Below are positions 10,697 through 21,725 of a stretch of 64,000 bases of DNA, piece after piece. The position numbers and the translations under genes are program-made. Source of the stretch: Parapristionchus giblindavisi (taxonomy: Eukaryota; Nematoda; Chromadorea; Rhabditida; Diplogasteridae); the NCBI GenBank assembly GCA_943737045.1, contig CALSFV010000389.1, positions 175,619 through 239,618 on the forward strand, written 5' to 3'. The notes beneath the pieces are model-generated. The model ran no database searches. It saw only the letters and a list, made by a program, of their open reading frames with translations, and was not told the DNA's origin. Every line of letters begins with the position of its first letter. Positions within the stretch are counted from its first letter, which is position 1.

Positions 10697-11708
10697 GGAT
10701 ACTTTTATATATATATTTATTCACATTTAGCGAACAAATGATGTGAAACAAATAAATAAACAAATGAAGAAAATAAGGAATGGAACGAAATAGTGCATAT
10801 GGATTGAGCCTAGAAGGAGATATCAGTGTTCCTAAGGGACGATAGAATTGGGGGGAGGGAAGAGAATCTGTATGAATAGGCGACAACAGGACATGCAGAT
10901 CAGTCTCCAACATCAAAGGAGATTCTATTTTCGGGTTTTGTAAGCAAACGGGCCGCTCGCAAAAAGAAGTTATTGTGCCTGTATTGGAAACGGGACCCTG
11001 AATTGGAGAAATTCAACCCATTTCTTGTAATATATGTTTTGAAATAGTGATTTTTCTTATTTGAAATCCTAAATTTGCCTCTAAGTAGTTTAATAGAAGT
11101 TCTAATGTCTATGATGGATCTACGGTGTTCGAGGGTTTCTAGATCGAGTTTTTCGTTGCGAACATTTGCCCGCGGCATATTGTCCCACGTTGATTTGAAA
11201 CAACGTGCGAACAGCCTTCTAGTGAAGTAATTCTGTACCTGTTCAAGGACTTTAATATCTTTTTTCTGATAAGGATTGAACACCGCAGATGCGCTTTCTA
11301 GAATGGGCCTGATGTAGATTGAATATGCCTTAAGGAGAATTTTAGGGTTATTAGTCCGAAGAGCTCGCATAATTATATGACAAGCCGACTTTGCTTTGTT
11401 CGAAATTGATCTACAATGTTCTGAAAATGTTAGGCCTCTTTGAATAATGAAGCCAAGGTCTTTGACGGCATCTTTTTGATCTAGATTTACATGATTTATA
11501 GTATAAATCCTTTTAGGATTAGCCCTACCTAGATGCAGTGAATGACATTTATGTGAAGCAAGGGGTAATTGCCAATCAGCAGACCACTGGACGATAGTGT
11601 CCACGGCCGCTTGAAGCGGTTGGGGCGTTTCATTACTACCGAATGATTTATATATCTTTATGTCGTCTGCATATAGACGAGCTAGTACTCCATCTTTTTC
11701 GATACGGT
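10697..11708 (-). mobile_element. CR1-like LINE, 5'-truncated, in an intron of copy D
   Basis: The minus strand reads the end of a reverse transcriptase ORF. It starts in the catalytic box 'LYADDIKIYKSF' near 11660 and runs to a stop at 10900, followed by a short 3' region ending in an AT-rich tail near 10720. After YADD come 'LILKAYSIYIRPILESAS'-type and 'LEQVQNYFTRRLF' blocks, typical of the C-terminal part of CR1/Jockey-type proteins. It is truncated within the RT domain, so not mobile. It interrupts the intron just after the 10465-10670 exon; compare the uninterrupted sequence near 27892. The frame from YADD onward is open, so the insertion is not very old. Confidence 0.8.
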
Positions 11709-13539
11709 AGAAATATCATTATCACACTTCAAATTTTTAAGTTTAAAATTGCAGACATAGCTGAATTATTTTATTTCGTCAATTGCCCATATTGCAGCTT
11801 GCCGCATACACCTCCATACGTACAGCTCACGTCACTGCATGAATAAATGTAGAAAGTTATCGTAATTGCGTTGAAAACACCGAATATAAGAGAAGACAAT
11901 TCAAAATATACAAAATAATCTATCTATATTCTATATTCTATATCTATATTATAGTATTCATGAATCTTTCACACATTGTAAGAACATGAGTAAGTGAACC
12001 AATACATAGCAAAAAGGTTTAGATACGTTTGGGTCGAATTATCCATGAGTTCCTATTATAACATAAATGTGAGACGTCAATGATTCAGAATACACTCACT
12101 TGAACCTCCTTATATGTGCCGATGTATGGCTCCGCCCCTTTCTGGTGGACCCTTTTCATATACCGATTTTGACTCCGCCCATTTAACTTCGCGGGCTTGG
12201 CCACCGCATGCCAATGTGAGCACACCCAAAAATCTTTATCAATTCTAGCGAGAAGACCACTAGATGTCGCATCTTCAGAGAAACTCTTGCGACCTCCGTT
12301 CTTATGAAGCAGTAGATGACCCATGATGATATCGAAGATCTTCTGATCACGTCATCAACGAAAGGATGATTGGGCCTGTCGTTGAATCTGAAGTTAAATT
12401 GGATTTAACGATTAGGACTTTCCACTGAGACCACAAAGTACCTTGGAGAGTAGCAGCACATCGGTGATTAATATATGTCCTCGTCCAGAAGGTCCAAAGT
12501 ACATGGCTCTGAAATGAGTTTGAAATGAAGTAAATGAATGTCCAAACTAGAAATGAAACTCTCCTCATGAGTCCTAGTCGTTACGCCATGTTGTGTCAAC
12601 CCTCGCTTCTTCAGAATCCCCTACGTCGATGATGACCATCTTTGGACGACGTTGGTTGACTACGACGAATGGACCTATAAAATGGATAATAGATTAGAAT
12701 AGATTCAATGTTTAGACCTTTGCCAAAGTTCTCATCACTTTGTACACTTTTTAATCTCAGCCAATGGAAAGTATTGAATGATGAATGGTGAAGAGAACGT
12801 TGGCAAAGGTTTATGTTCCCGTACATTCAAAAATATTACACTATGCATTCAACAGATGCTGTGTTCAAAAGTACCGTAAAGAAAAGAGACATCTCTCCAC
12901 TGATTTCGCAATCTCTCGCTTCCTCCTTCGCTTCTTTTTGCAACTTTCGGACAATACATAATTCAATAATGCATATAAATGCAAAGATAAGATGCATACC
13001 AGTCTGAGAGGAAGAACATCCATGGCCATCACAGTCCATATCCATGGTTCTCGTCCAAAAGAATTTGTCCTCCATATGATGTTGTCCGATTGACCTTAGT
13101 AGACATCATCTTCGAAGGCTGATGGTTCTGAGAAGGATTTGAATAATTTGGAGATTCGAGAGACAGAAGGCAAAAGAAGTAGAAATCTGTGGCATCATCA
13201 GCCGAGGGCGCCTATTTAGTCGAGGCTCAGACCATCCTCAACGAGGGCGCTCATCGGCAACATTTTAAAACTTTTCATGGTATATTTTGCCGTCATCGTA
13301 AAGAGCATTATTATTTTTTATTCTCGATATTGCTGACTTACATTAGTCGAAGAAGCGATAAGGTCATAGATTTGATCTATGATAGAAATGGAAATTTAGG
13401 ATGTGACTGACCGCTAAATTCTCAAAACTCATAGTTCGGCTATTTCTCTAGACCCCTCGCAAGTCTTTAAAGGCACTCCCCAAGCTCTCCGATCGCGCAA
13501 AGCTCTCTCGTAGACACTCGATTGCCCCTTTAACATATA
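11709..13539. other. Unassigned stretch, possible minus-strand exon relics
   Basis: No family recognised. The minus strand has an open stretch at 12085-12324 ending near a good donor ('caa|gtgagtg') and other open stretches at 12347-12568 and 12836-13075. The last two share 'FWTRT', which could be two diverged copies of one short exon. Bases 11920-11960 are a short imperfect repeat of 'ctatatt'. I would not call a gene from this. Confidence 0.3.
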
Positions 13540-14360
13540 GCGCCTCCTTCAACAGTAACGATCACATAGACTCATCACTACTATCGAGATACGACCCGCC
13601 GTTTTCATGTCTCATCACCCATTCATCCACAGTCCATCTCTACTACTCTCGTTAAGATCCTGGAAATAATAAAACAAAAAATCGTATTGGGCAATGCAAG
13701 AGTGCGCCGGATAGATTACTTGGACCGAGCTAATCGCAACTGGTGGAACTAAATTGTATTTGACACCATATGGCACATTATTAGCTAACTTCAAAAAATT
13801 ACTTTTAAAGTACACGCATACACGTATTTATTCTTGTACATCTACTAATATTTTTAATTTAATTGCAGGGGTATTACACCATATGAAGTTCTCAGCCCTA
13901 TTCTTTTCCATGCAACTATTGCGAGAAATGATTAATTGATTGGCTGATCCATCGTATTCATTCAACATAACCTATATATAAGCACTACTTAGGCAACCGT
14001 CAAGCACGCAGCAATTACACCGCAGGACACTACTGCAACCTGCGGCCGTATGCATGAACAACGGAAAATCGTTTTCCGGGAAAATGTGACGTCATTAGCG
14101 CAGGCGGAGGATTTTTGGAAAATGCCTCCTCCTCCGCCTACCCTACTCACATTTAGCGGAAAATGGTTTTCCGGTTGTTCATGCATACGGCCACTGGTTA
14201 AAGATATGCTTTTTTTTCTTTTAACCATTCAACCCGCCGCTTCCATGTCGCATCATATACTCATGAATAGCTCGTGCCAACATCTCTTGATTTTCCGTGG
14301 GAATTGTTTGCAAGAATACAAATAAAATTTCCGAACACCGCTGCCTACGAAGTGCCCGCA
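13540..14360. repeat. Inverted copy of the dispersed non-coding segment
   Basis: The reverse complement matches 2600-3300 and 37930-38050 (landmarks 'acccgccgttttcatgtctc', 'tgaagttctcagccc', 'gcccgcaaagaac'). It is interrupted by a MITE at 14043-14193. No coding potential. Confidence 0.55.
14043..14193. mobile_element. Tourist/PIF-like palindromic MITE, 151 bp
   Basis: Bounded by CTG at 14040-14042 and 14194-14196. The ends are CGGCCGTATGCATGAAC and, inverted, TGGCCGTATGCATGAAC. Same family as 433-574, with a TGACGTCA in the left arm only; the right arm has lost it. Confidence 0.75.
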
Positions 14361-14390
14361 AAGAACAAATAATCAATTTTTAAAAAAAAC

Positions 14391-15016
14391 ATGCAAATGT
14401 ACTCAAAAATTCTCCTCAAAGCATTCTCGATCTATACTCGCCCCATCCTTGAAAGTGCTTCAACAGTCTTTAATTCCTATCAGAAAAAGGATATTAAAAC
14501 CCTCGAAAAAGTCCTGAATTACTTTACCAGAAGAGTATTCGCACGTTGCTACGGTTATACATGGGAGAATATGCCTAGAGCAGCTGAGCGAAGTACTAAA
14601 CTTAAACTAGAAACGCTAGAAAAACGTAGACTAAATATAGGCGTTAGAACTTCCCTCAAACTTCTCAGAGGCAAATTCAAAATTTCAAACAAGAAATAAC
14701 GTTATTTCAATACCTATACAACCAGAAATGGAATAAATTTCAATAATCCCGGGTCACGTTTCCAATATAGGCACAACAGTTTCTTCGCTAGAGCGGCACG
14801 TTTACTATCACTACCCGAAAATAGGATCGACTTCTCGATCCCAGACTCATCTATCTTTCCCTTGTACCGATTTATTTAACTCTTGTATCATTATCATCTA
14901 CTGTCGTCCCCACTTGAATCAATGTTTGATCACACGCATAATTCCATAATATTGTTTTACTTTCTCTTTCACCTCTCTGTTTATCGTTAAAGATAAATAA
15001 ATTATTATTATTATAT
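14391..15016 (+). mobile_element. CR1-like LINE 3' fragment with (TTA)n tail
   Basis: A 102-residue open frame holds 'AFSIYTRPILESASTVFN' and 'FTRRVFARCYGYTWENMPRA', closely related to the fragments at 10900-11604 and 48468-49124. A premature TAA after 'KISNKK' (near 14697) is followed in the same frame by further LINE protein sequence ('NGINFNNPGSRFQYRHNSFF'), so the stop is a decay mutation. The tail 'aaataaattattattatt' marks the 3' end near 15016. Confidence 0.75.
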
Positions 15017-15197
15017 CAATACTAATTAGAGTAACACTATTTCTGCTATAGGTTCTAAACTCAAGGGGGGGGGGGTTGGCCATCTTCAGTAGAACCCCCA
15101 TTGAGTTGGATATCAATGTCATTAAAAAAAGCATTGAACAAAACAATGCCACGAAAAGTTGCACATGACATGTCTCTCGTAATATTGAAGAGGACCC

Positions 15198-15268
15198 CCT
15201 CTCTCTCTCTATCTCTCTCTCTCTCTCTTTCTCTCTTTCTCTCTCTCTCTCTCTTTCTCTCTCTCTGT
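15198..15268. repeat. (CT)n microsatellite
   Basis: CT-rich run with sporadic TTT interruptions, at the position equivalent to 2449-2530 and 17372-17430 in the shared segment. Open frames across it are compositional artefacts. Confidence 0.85.
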
Positions 15269-15539
15269 CATTCTGTCTGATAGACAAAAATCTAGGGACG
15301 TGAAGAGGAGAGCAGTTAATGGTTTTTTTTGTTTCACAATGAGTCTACGAAGTACTGTGAGATGGATGAGGGGTTCGGGTTGCGCACCTCGAACTGTAAG
15401 GAGAGATGGAGTCATATTATCGATTATTATTGATTATTCTGGTCTTGTTAATGATTTTTTTACTATCCTACATGCTGAGGAGAATGGAGGAAGACCTGAA
15501 CAGCGGGGGAGTAATATATTTAACTTTTAAAAAACTTAT

Positions 15540-16849
15540 TAAACTATTTTAAATTTTTTTGGCTAATAATTATATGAAAAAAGATAAGAAAAATACAATG
15601 AATGTAATATATTAGTTTATTGAACAACGAATATCGGAGGAAACAGCGAAATCAATTAATGTTTCCCATCTAGAACGCTATCCAAGATGTACACCAGGTG
15701 ACTTCTCGTGTACACTTTATTATACCCGTCCCAGAGTAAAACAACTTAGTTCTTGTGTCACTCTCAACAAAACAATTGCACTCCGCACCTATATGAGGCC
15801 GTTTGCGTAAGACTCGACTAAAATATGTGAGCTTACGTTGAGGCCAGACGACGTCGCGTTGAATTAGCTTTTTTTGTCATTTCTCGTCACCCGATCTGGC
15901 TAAAATTTGTAGATTATTCGTCTAAGGGCAGATTTTGATGGCGATCTCCAATACATTTTTCATGAAGAAGATTCGGAAATTTTCAAAAATGGAATTTCAC
16001 TGAAAGGCAAAATATATTTTTGCGAGATACATACGATGTAGATCGGACCGGAATCGCTTCATTTTTATATAGAAAAAAATTCAGCTAATTTGCGTTCCTG
16101 ATTTTCGAGAAAATCAACTTTTAGTGTAGTCATTTTTCCGTTGAAGTGGAGGCAAGAGGCGAGGGAGTGTCGTATTGTGAGAGAGCAGAGAAGGTTGAAG
16201 GGAAGGGCATCCCGTCCACCCCATTCCTTCCCATGCTAGTCGCCTCACATGCCTCTCTGCTCTCTCGTCCCACCACACTCTATCGCCTCTTGCCTCCACT
16301 TCAAGGGCAAAATTACTACACTAAAAGTTGATTTTCCAGGAACGCAAATTGGCTGAAATTTTATTTTTAAACTCGGCCCACTCTATAAAAAACAACGGCG
16401 AGGTCAACGAAAATGTTTGACAGTGAAACCGCAAGGCATCGTTACATTTCCCTTACGTGCCTAGTAGGCACTGCCTACGTCATAACACCCTCCGACGTTA
16501 TTACGGCGGAGGTTACGTCGTAGATACGTATGGCAAATATAACGATGTATAAAGCCCCTGTTTGTAAGCGCAGCCATATGAACCAGTAGCGACTATTCTA
16601 AAGAACAACAATCACGCCTCCATGACCCGCTATGAAGTGGGCTGCAAACGATATCGATTTCATGACAAAGATAACGAGAGATCAAAGATCAAAGACCTAA
16701 ATACAGATCATATACAGGGTCGAAAGAAGGCATCAATCGCGTTTTATTTCTCGATATACCATAAATAAAAAAAGCAAACTTCACTTCAGTCGCGTATTTT
16801 AAGTTGTTGTAAGTTTTGAAATGGCAGAGATGCAGACAATACAGTAACC
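15540..16849. other. Intergenic stretch of decayed repeats
   Basis: No gene is seen. Bases 15600-15740 match, inverted, the sequence near 38150-38260 and 53260-53370 ('gtttcccatctagaacgct'). 'gaggccgtttgcgtaagac' at 15796 matches the terminus of the TTAA-flanked foldback at 18653-19611, but I see no partner end nearby. A small palindrome lies at about 16460-16535 ('acgtcataacaccctccgac'). Confidence 0.45.
16080..16357. mobile_element. 278-bp foldback repeat
   Basis: The left arm 'cagctaatttgcgttcctg ... gtggaggcaagaggcga' is mirrored by the right arm 'tcgcctcttgcctccacttc ... caggaacgcaaattggctg'. The two open frames of 61 residues on opposite strands are mirror translations of the palindrome. 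Arms may extend slightly outward. Target duplication not determined. Confidence 0.65.
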
Positions 16850-17381
16850 GTATATATATATATATATATGTTTATCATTAGCATAGAGCAGAGAGTAAGA
16901 GCAAGGCACGAATATTGATACAAATATAAGTGTGTATAGAAGTGATATTAGGCAAACGTAATAGAAATATGTGGAACGTTTTGGCCGAATCTTACTAACC
17001 GCGATTTAATTGAAATCTTAGCAGTTACTATTTCGCTGAGACACGGATTCCACAGGTTTTTGTTGCGTGCCCAAAGCGTTTTTTTCTGTTTTGATTTTAT
17101 TGTGAAACACTGATTTGGTTGGTTGAAACTTTTCAACTTGAAAGGTTATAAAGGCAGTGTCGGTTACGGTATAGGGCTGATTTCTTGGTGGGAGGGGAGG
17201 ATGTGGATTGTGGATGTAGGTATGTGCGGGAGCTATGCAGTGGCTTATTGGTGAGCCTTATGGTCTAGAGTTGATCTTTGATCTATGTTAGTTTTGGAAC
17301 CATTTCATCACCAGAATGCGTGTACTTTTTGCGCTATTTCGCGTATAAATGTCTAGCCCCCTATCTCCCCTTCTCTCTCTC

Positions 17382-17430
<49 letters not shown>

Positions 17431-17620
17431 TTTTCTCATTCTGTCTGGTAGACAAAAGTTAGAGAAAGGTATTTGACGAGTTAATGTTTTTTTTTCGTTT
17501 CACGATTAATCTACAAAGTACTGTGTGGGCACTTCATAATCAGTGATGTACTGGAATTACATTTGTATTTTTGAGAATTACACCTCTACGAAAATTAGTG
17601 AGGTTGAAGCAACCTGTGAA
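16850..17620. repeat. Dispersed non-coding segmental duplicate, copy 3
   Basis: Matches 2020-2740 nearly colinearly ('agagtaagagcaaggcacga', 'ttttgcgctatttcgcgtat', 'gacaaaagttagagaaaggt'), including a CT run at 17372-17430. It joins directly to minus-strand TMEM131-like exons near 17620, a duplication breakpoint. Confidence 0.6.
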
Positions 17621-18165
17621 ATCGTGCAAATGATCGTGACGAATCTCAAAGTGGAGCGGCTGCTTGGAGAGTGATTTCGTCTGCAAAATAGCAAATTGAT
17701 CGATAAATCAATAATCGACTATCGTAACCCACCTTCTCCACGAGACCGATCGTGCCTCCTCGACCGTACACCACCACCGGCTATCGTCAAATTACTACTG
17801 TAATTGTGTGCTTGATATTGATTGATACCGGCCGGAAACAGATTAATTACGGTACAATTATCAATTACGGTACTACGGTACCATGGTACTTACGGTATTA
17901 CTAGATCAGAAACGGCAATCCATCATAGGTCGAATATCTACGTTGCGGATTTGCAAAATACGGCCAGGTTTTCACAAAAAAAATCAGGCTTCGTAGTTTG
18001 CAACGTACTTTTCGACATACATATGTATGACATCAATCGATCAATCGATCGATAAACCTACCGTATGATGAGCAGGGAGGATCGCAGGGTGAGATAACTG
18101 GGCAGGAATCCGAGGCGCACTCGCAGATTCATGTTTGGCTGCAGGATGGCAGGTAGTGTGAATCT

Positions 18166-18366
18166 GAATTTATTTATTTATTTATCGTACACCACAAGGG
18201 TATTGCATCAAGTACAAAATGTTCGAGTGTAAATACAAATATGTGGAATACTGAATACCAAAATTGTTATAAGTAAGGGGGATCGGGATGAATGAATACA
18301 ACGTTAATAATGTTTCGACAGAAACTGATTCAGTATAAGCACAATTTAATTGCAAACAATGCCATA
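18166..18366 (-). mobile_element. LINE 3'-end fragment with (AAAT)n-type tail
   Basis: On the minus strand the insert ends 'gtacgataaataaataaata' immediately before the acceptor of the 18062-18163 exon. The uninterrupted intron at 29940-30008 lacks it. No coding sequence remains. It resembles a truncated non-LTR element with a simple-repeat tail. Confidence 0.45.
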
Positions 18367-18652
18367 TCACTGTGCCGAGACACGAAAATGTCGGGTGGCT
18401 AGGGGGGGTAGGTGGGTTTTTTTTTGTAATTATAGCTTAATTTTTCAATGCCTACTGGCAATCTTACAGTCATTTCAAAGAGTAAAATCAATATTTTAAA
18501 AATAAAAAGGATAATAATATGAAAAATCATCCCTCACCTGGGTACATTCATTCCCAACTGCTTCTCCATCTCCTCTCTCAACATCGGACTCTCCGATCGA
18601 AGTGTAAACAACTCCGTGTCTCTGCAAAAATATATTATTAATATTATATTAA

Positions 18653-19611
18653 GAGGCCGTTTGCGTAAGAGTCGAACAAGGCTTGGCACAGACCAAAAAT
18701 TTAGATTCCCTCAAAACTTGTGTATAGGGGTTATCGACCACGCTGATGAAGATGGGCATAGTCATTTTGGCCCCAGTAGTCCCGCAACGCCCGGGTGGGA
18801 TTACGGTAAAATCACCTTTTTAAGCCGTTCTCGGTCCATGGTTGATCTAGATGGATGAAAATTGGGCTCCTGGTGCAGAATTCAATGGTAATGACGGCTG
18901 TCTACTTCATTTGTTTTGAATTTTTTTACAAAAAGCTCGTATAGTGCAACTTTTGATGGAGACGTTTGCGCCCTTGACGAGTACCACCGTTCGAACCGGC
19001 GTGACGAGAGGATTCCAACGATGTATTTCGAGCTCATATCTCCGTTGTACGGCTAATATTGCCTCAATATAGTGATCACGAGGAGTTGTTTACGCCTCAC
19101 ACTCTCTCATTTCCGCACGCTCTCTCACCACTCAGACATGTTAAACATGTTTCGGAGGGCGACTGCTTTCAGATGCAGATCACTATATCGAAGCAATATT
19201 GGCCTTCCAACGGAGATACGAGCTCAAAATACTTAGTTGGAATCCTCTCGTTACTCCGGTTCGAACGGTGGTACTCGTCAGGGGCGCAAACGTCTCCATC
19301 AAAAGTTGCACTATAAGAGCTTTTTGTAAAAATATCCAAACAAATGAAGTAGACAGCCGTCATTGCCATTGAATTCTGCACCAGGCGCCCAATTTTCATC
19401 CATCTAGCTTAGCCATGGACCGAGAACGGCTTGAAAGGGTGATTTTACCGTAATCCCACCCGGGCGTTGCGGGACCACTGGGGCCAAAATGACTATGCCC
19501 ATCTTCATCAACGTGGTCGATAACCCCTATGCACAAGTTTTGAGGGTATCGAAATTTTTGGTCTGTGCCAAGCCCCATCCAGATTTGCCCGACTCTTACG
19601 CAAACGGCTTC
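18653..19611. mobile_element. TTAA-flanked foldback element, 959 bp
   Basis: TTAA flanks both ends (18649-18652 and 19612-19615). Termini are GAGGCCGTTTGCGTAAGAG and, inverted, GAAGCCGTTTGCGTAAGAG. Arms of about 430 bp (18653-19079 and 19180-19611) face a loop of about 100 bp. A TTAA target is typical of piggyBac, but the termini do not match the usual piggyBac CCC start, so the superfamily is open. There is no transposase. It lies 30 bp from an exon of copy G. Confidence 0.7.
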
Positions 19612-19818
19612 TTAATTTATTAACTAATTTATTGTAGCTATTAAATGTTATTATTACTATTCTTGACATCCTATCCCGTATACTCTAAATCAGTGCGATC
19701 ACGCATGGATTACAACTTCGTTATTCGAATCGACAAACGCGCTTCACTTTACAATCATAACAAAATTACGAAACTTGCAATCAACAGGTTGAATGGAAAG
19801 AAGACAGAAAAAGATTGG

Positions 19819-19819
19819 A

Positions 19820-19853
<34 letters not shown>

Positions 19854-19871
19854 TATTATTATTTATTATTA

Positions 19872-19909
<38 letters not shown>

Positions 19910-19910
19910 G

Positions 19911-19990
<80 letters not shown>
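19819..19990. repeat. (TTA)n microsatellite, left part
   Basis: Almost pure TTA repeats, continuing at 21241-21296 beyond the mariner. The two halves were one tract before insertion. Open frames here are poly-Ile, poly-Tyr or poly-Leu artefacts. Confidence 0.9.
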
Positions 19991-19992
<2 letters not shown>

Positions 19993-21240
19993 GGTTGATT
20001 CATAAGTCTTGTCGCATTTTGGAGGGGTATGTTTGAGCCATCACTGCTCAGTCGTACGTTATCAATTACCCCGTCCGTTCTGGCAGTAAATAAGTCACTA
20101 CTACTACTCTTTGAGCGTATTAGTGAATTGTGCCTACATCGAGTCTAGTAGCTGCAATGCCTCCACCTTTCGTTCCCTATTTTGTACACAAGCGACACTT
20201 CATGTTGTTCTTCTTTCTATCCGAGCTCAAAACACCCGATGTCCACACCCGTATAGCGGTAGTATACAACACTAAGGCCACTAGTAAATGCACGGTGCAA
20301 CGTTGGTTCAAACGCTTCGAAAAAGGGAGTACGACGTCAAAGTCCTGACGGCACCCCGAGCTGGACTTGGACATGCTGGAGCAGCACGCCCACGCTGACC
20401 CTTATGCTACCACCCGTGATATGGCGACGAGTTTTGGGGTAAGCCAACCCACCATCGTTGGTTGCCTACAGGGTCTTGGGAAGGTCCAGAATTTGGGTCG
20501 ATGATTACCCCACCAACTGTCGGACAAGCAGAAGGACAACCGTGCGGACCAGTGTCGGAATCTATTCTCGTACGCTCGTACAATGGCTTAGATCGACGGG
20601 ATCATCACTGGAGATGAAAAGTGGATACTTTACGACAACGTAATCCTACGGGCTCAGTGGGTCGATCGAGATGAGCAGTCCAATTCCATCGCCAAACCTG
20701 AACTTTAACAGAAAACTATCATGCTGTCTGTGTGGTGGGGCAGAGGCGGTGTGGTGCATTGGGAGCTGCTACCACAGGGGTCGACTATTACGGCCGCGGT
20801 ATACTCTCGTCAACCACAGACCCTGAAGTCCCAGGTCCCCTCCGTTCCCTGGTTGCGCGATCAAATGCACTTCCAACACGACAGCACCTCGTGGCAAGGA
20901 CAACCAAAAAGGCCCTGTTAGACTTTGACTGGAACATCGACCCCCACCTGCCCTACTCGCGCGACTTGTCTTCTAGCGATTACAGTTTGTTTTCCGATGT
21001 GCGGTGTACTCTCGGAGGAGTACACTTCAACAATCAGCGGGAGGTCGAAATCTGGCTGACCAACTTCTTTGCCTCCTAGCAGCCGTCCTTCTGGGAGCAC
21101 TGCATCCACAAGCTACCCGAACTTTGGAGGAAGTGTGTCGACGCAGACGGCGCTTACTATGATTGATTTGCTTTTACCGAGATATAGTTATTTTAATTTG
21201 TTTAAAGGGATAAAAATGCGACAAGACTTATGAATCAACC
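19993..21240 (+). mobile_element. mariner transposon, 1248 bp
   Basis: Perfect 28-bp terminal inverted repeats, starting GGTTGATTCATAAGTCTTGT, are flanked by TA (19991-19992 and 21241-21242). Its length is normal for mariner. Ends are intact while the transposase is decayed. It inserted into a (TTA)n tract inside an intron of a TMEM131-like pseudogene. Confidence 0.92.
20158..21166 (+). pseudogene. mariner transposase, inactivated
   Basis: The N-terminal helix-turn-helix block reads 'TRIAVVYNTKATSKCTVQRW' then 'FKRFEKGS' (about 20237-20340). A first catalytic region 'GDEKWILYDN' appears near 20610-20640 in another frame. The last block 'LPYSRDLSSSDYSLF' (about 20949-20990), followed by 'FFAS', a TAG and then 'CIHKLPELWRKCVDADGAYY', matches the end of mariner transposases. 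The Asp of 'YSRDL' is the expected third acidic residue of the D,D34D triad. Several frameshifts and at least one stop separate the blocks, so no protein can be made. Confidence 0.85.
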
Positions 21241-21295
<55 letters not shown>

Positions 21296-21296
21296 T
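21241..21296. repeat. (TTA)n microsatellite, right part
   Basis: Continuation of the tract interrupted by the mariner. Confidence 0.9.
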
Positions 21297-21725
21297 ATTA
21301 TATATTTAATTGTTTATATAGTTATTATACCTCAAACAGAACATCAATGTCTCGTTCATCTCCGCGTCAGACGTGAGCGGTGAGAGGAGATGTGATCTGA
21401 GAAATCAATAAATCAATATTATAAAATCACAGTGGGCAAAAAACAAATTTGTAAGAAGAAAGATGTGTGAGAATGCAAGAATTATTTTATAATTTCAATC
21501 TGTATTAAAGGGAGCGTAACCTCTCTCAATGGCCTCTTCGACACGCGGGCCTCGATTTGCCAAGGCCTTGGTCTTTTGTGATACACTAAAATGTATGATT
21601 GAGCAATTTACTGTTATTATCTTCTTTAATGTTTCAATCAGTACAAATATCATAAATTATCTTTTCGTTTTGTACACCGTTTAGAGAAGAAAAATATAAA
21701 AAAAAGCAATCCCACGCTAATTTTA

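Larger units (their letters stand above)
17625..21396 (-). pseudogene. TMEM131-like exons, copy G (minus strand)
   Basis: In transcription order the exons are: 21396-21331 ('LTSDAEMNETLMFCLR'), 18621-18538 ('DTELFTLRSESPMLREEMEK'), 18163-18062 ('LRVRLGFLPSYLTLRSSLLI'), 17794-17733 (the 'NNLTMVES' exon with 11 bp lost, frameshifted) and 17680 down to about 17625 ('TKSLSKQPLHFEIRHD', cut by a breakpoint). The first three are in frame with matching phases. The series 'RSSLLIIR', 'NNLT..', 'LHFEIR' parallels a stretch of vertebrate TMEM131L that I recall as 'SLIVIRNNLTVLDVISVEGY' followed by 'LRFKV'. This is the basis of the family call. The first intron has swollen to 2.7 kb with a foldback, an (ATT)n tract and a mariner. 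Confidence 0.75.
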
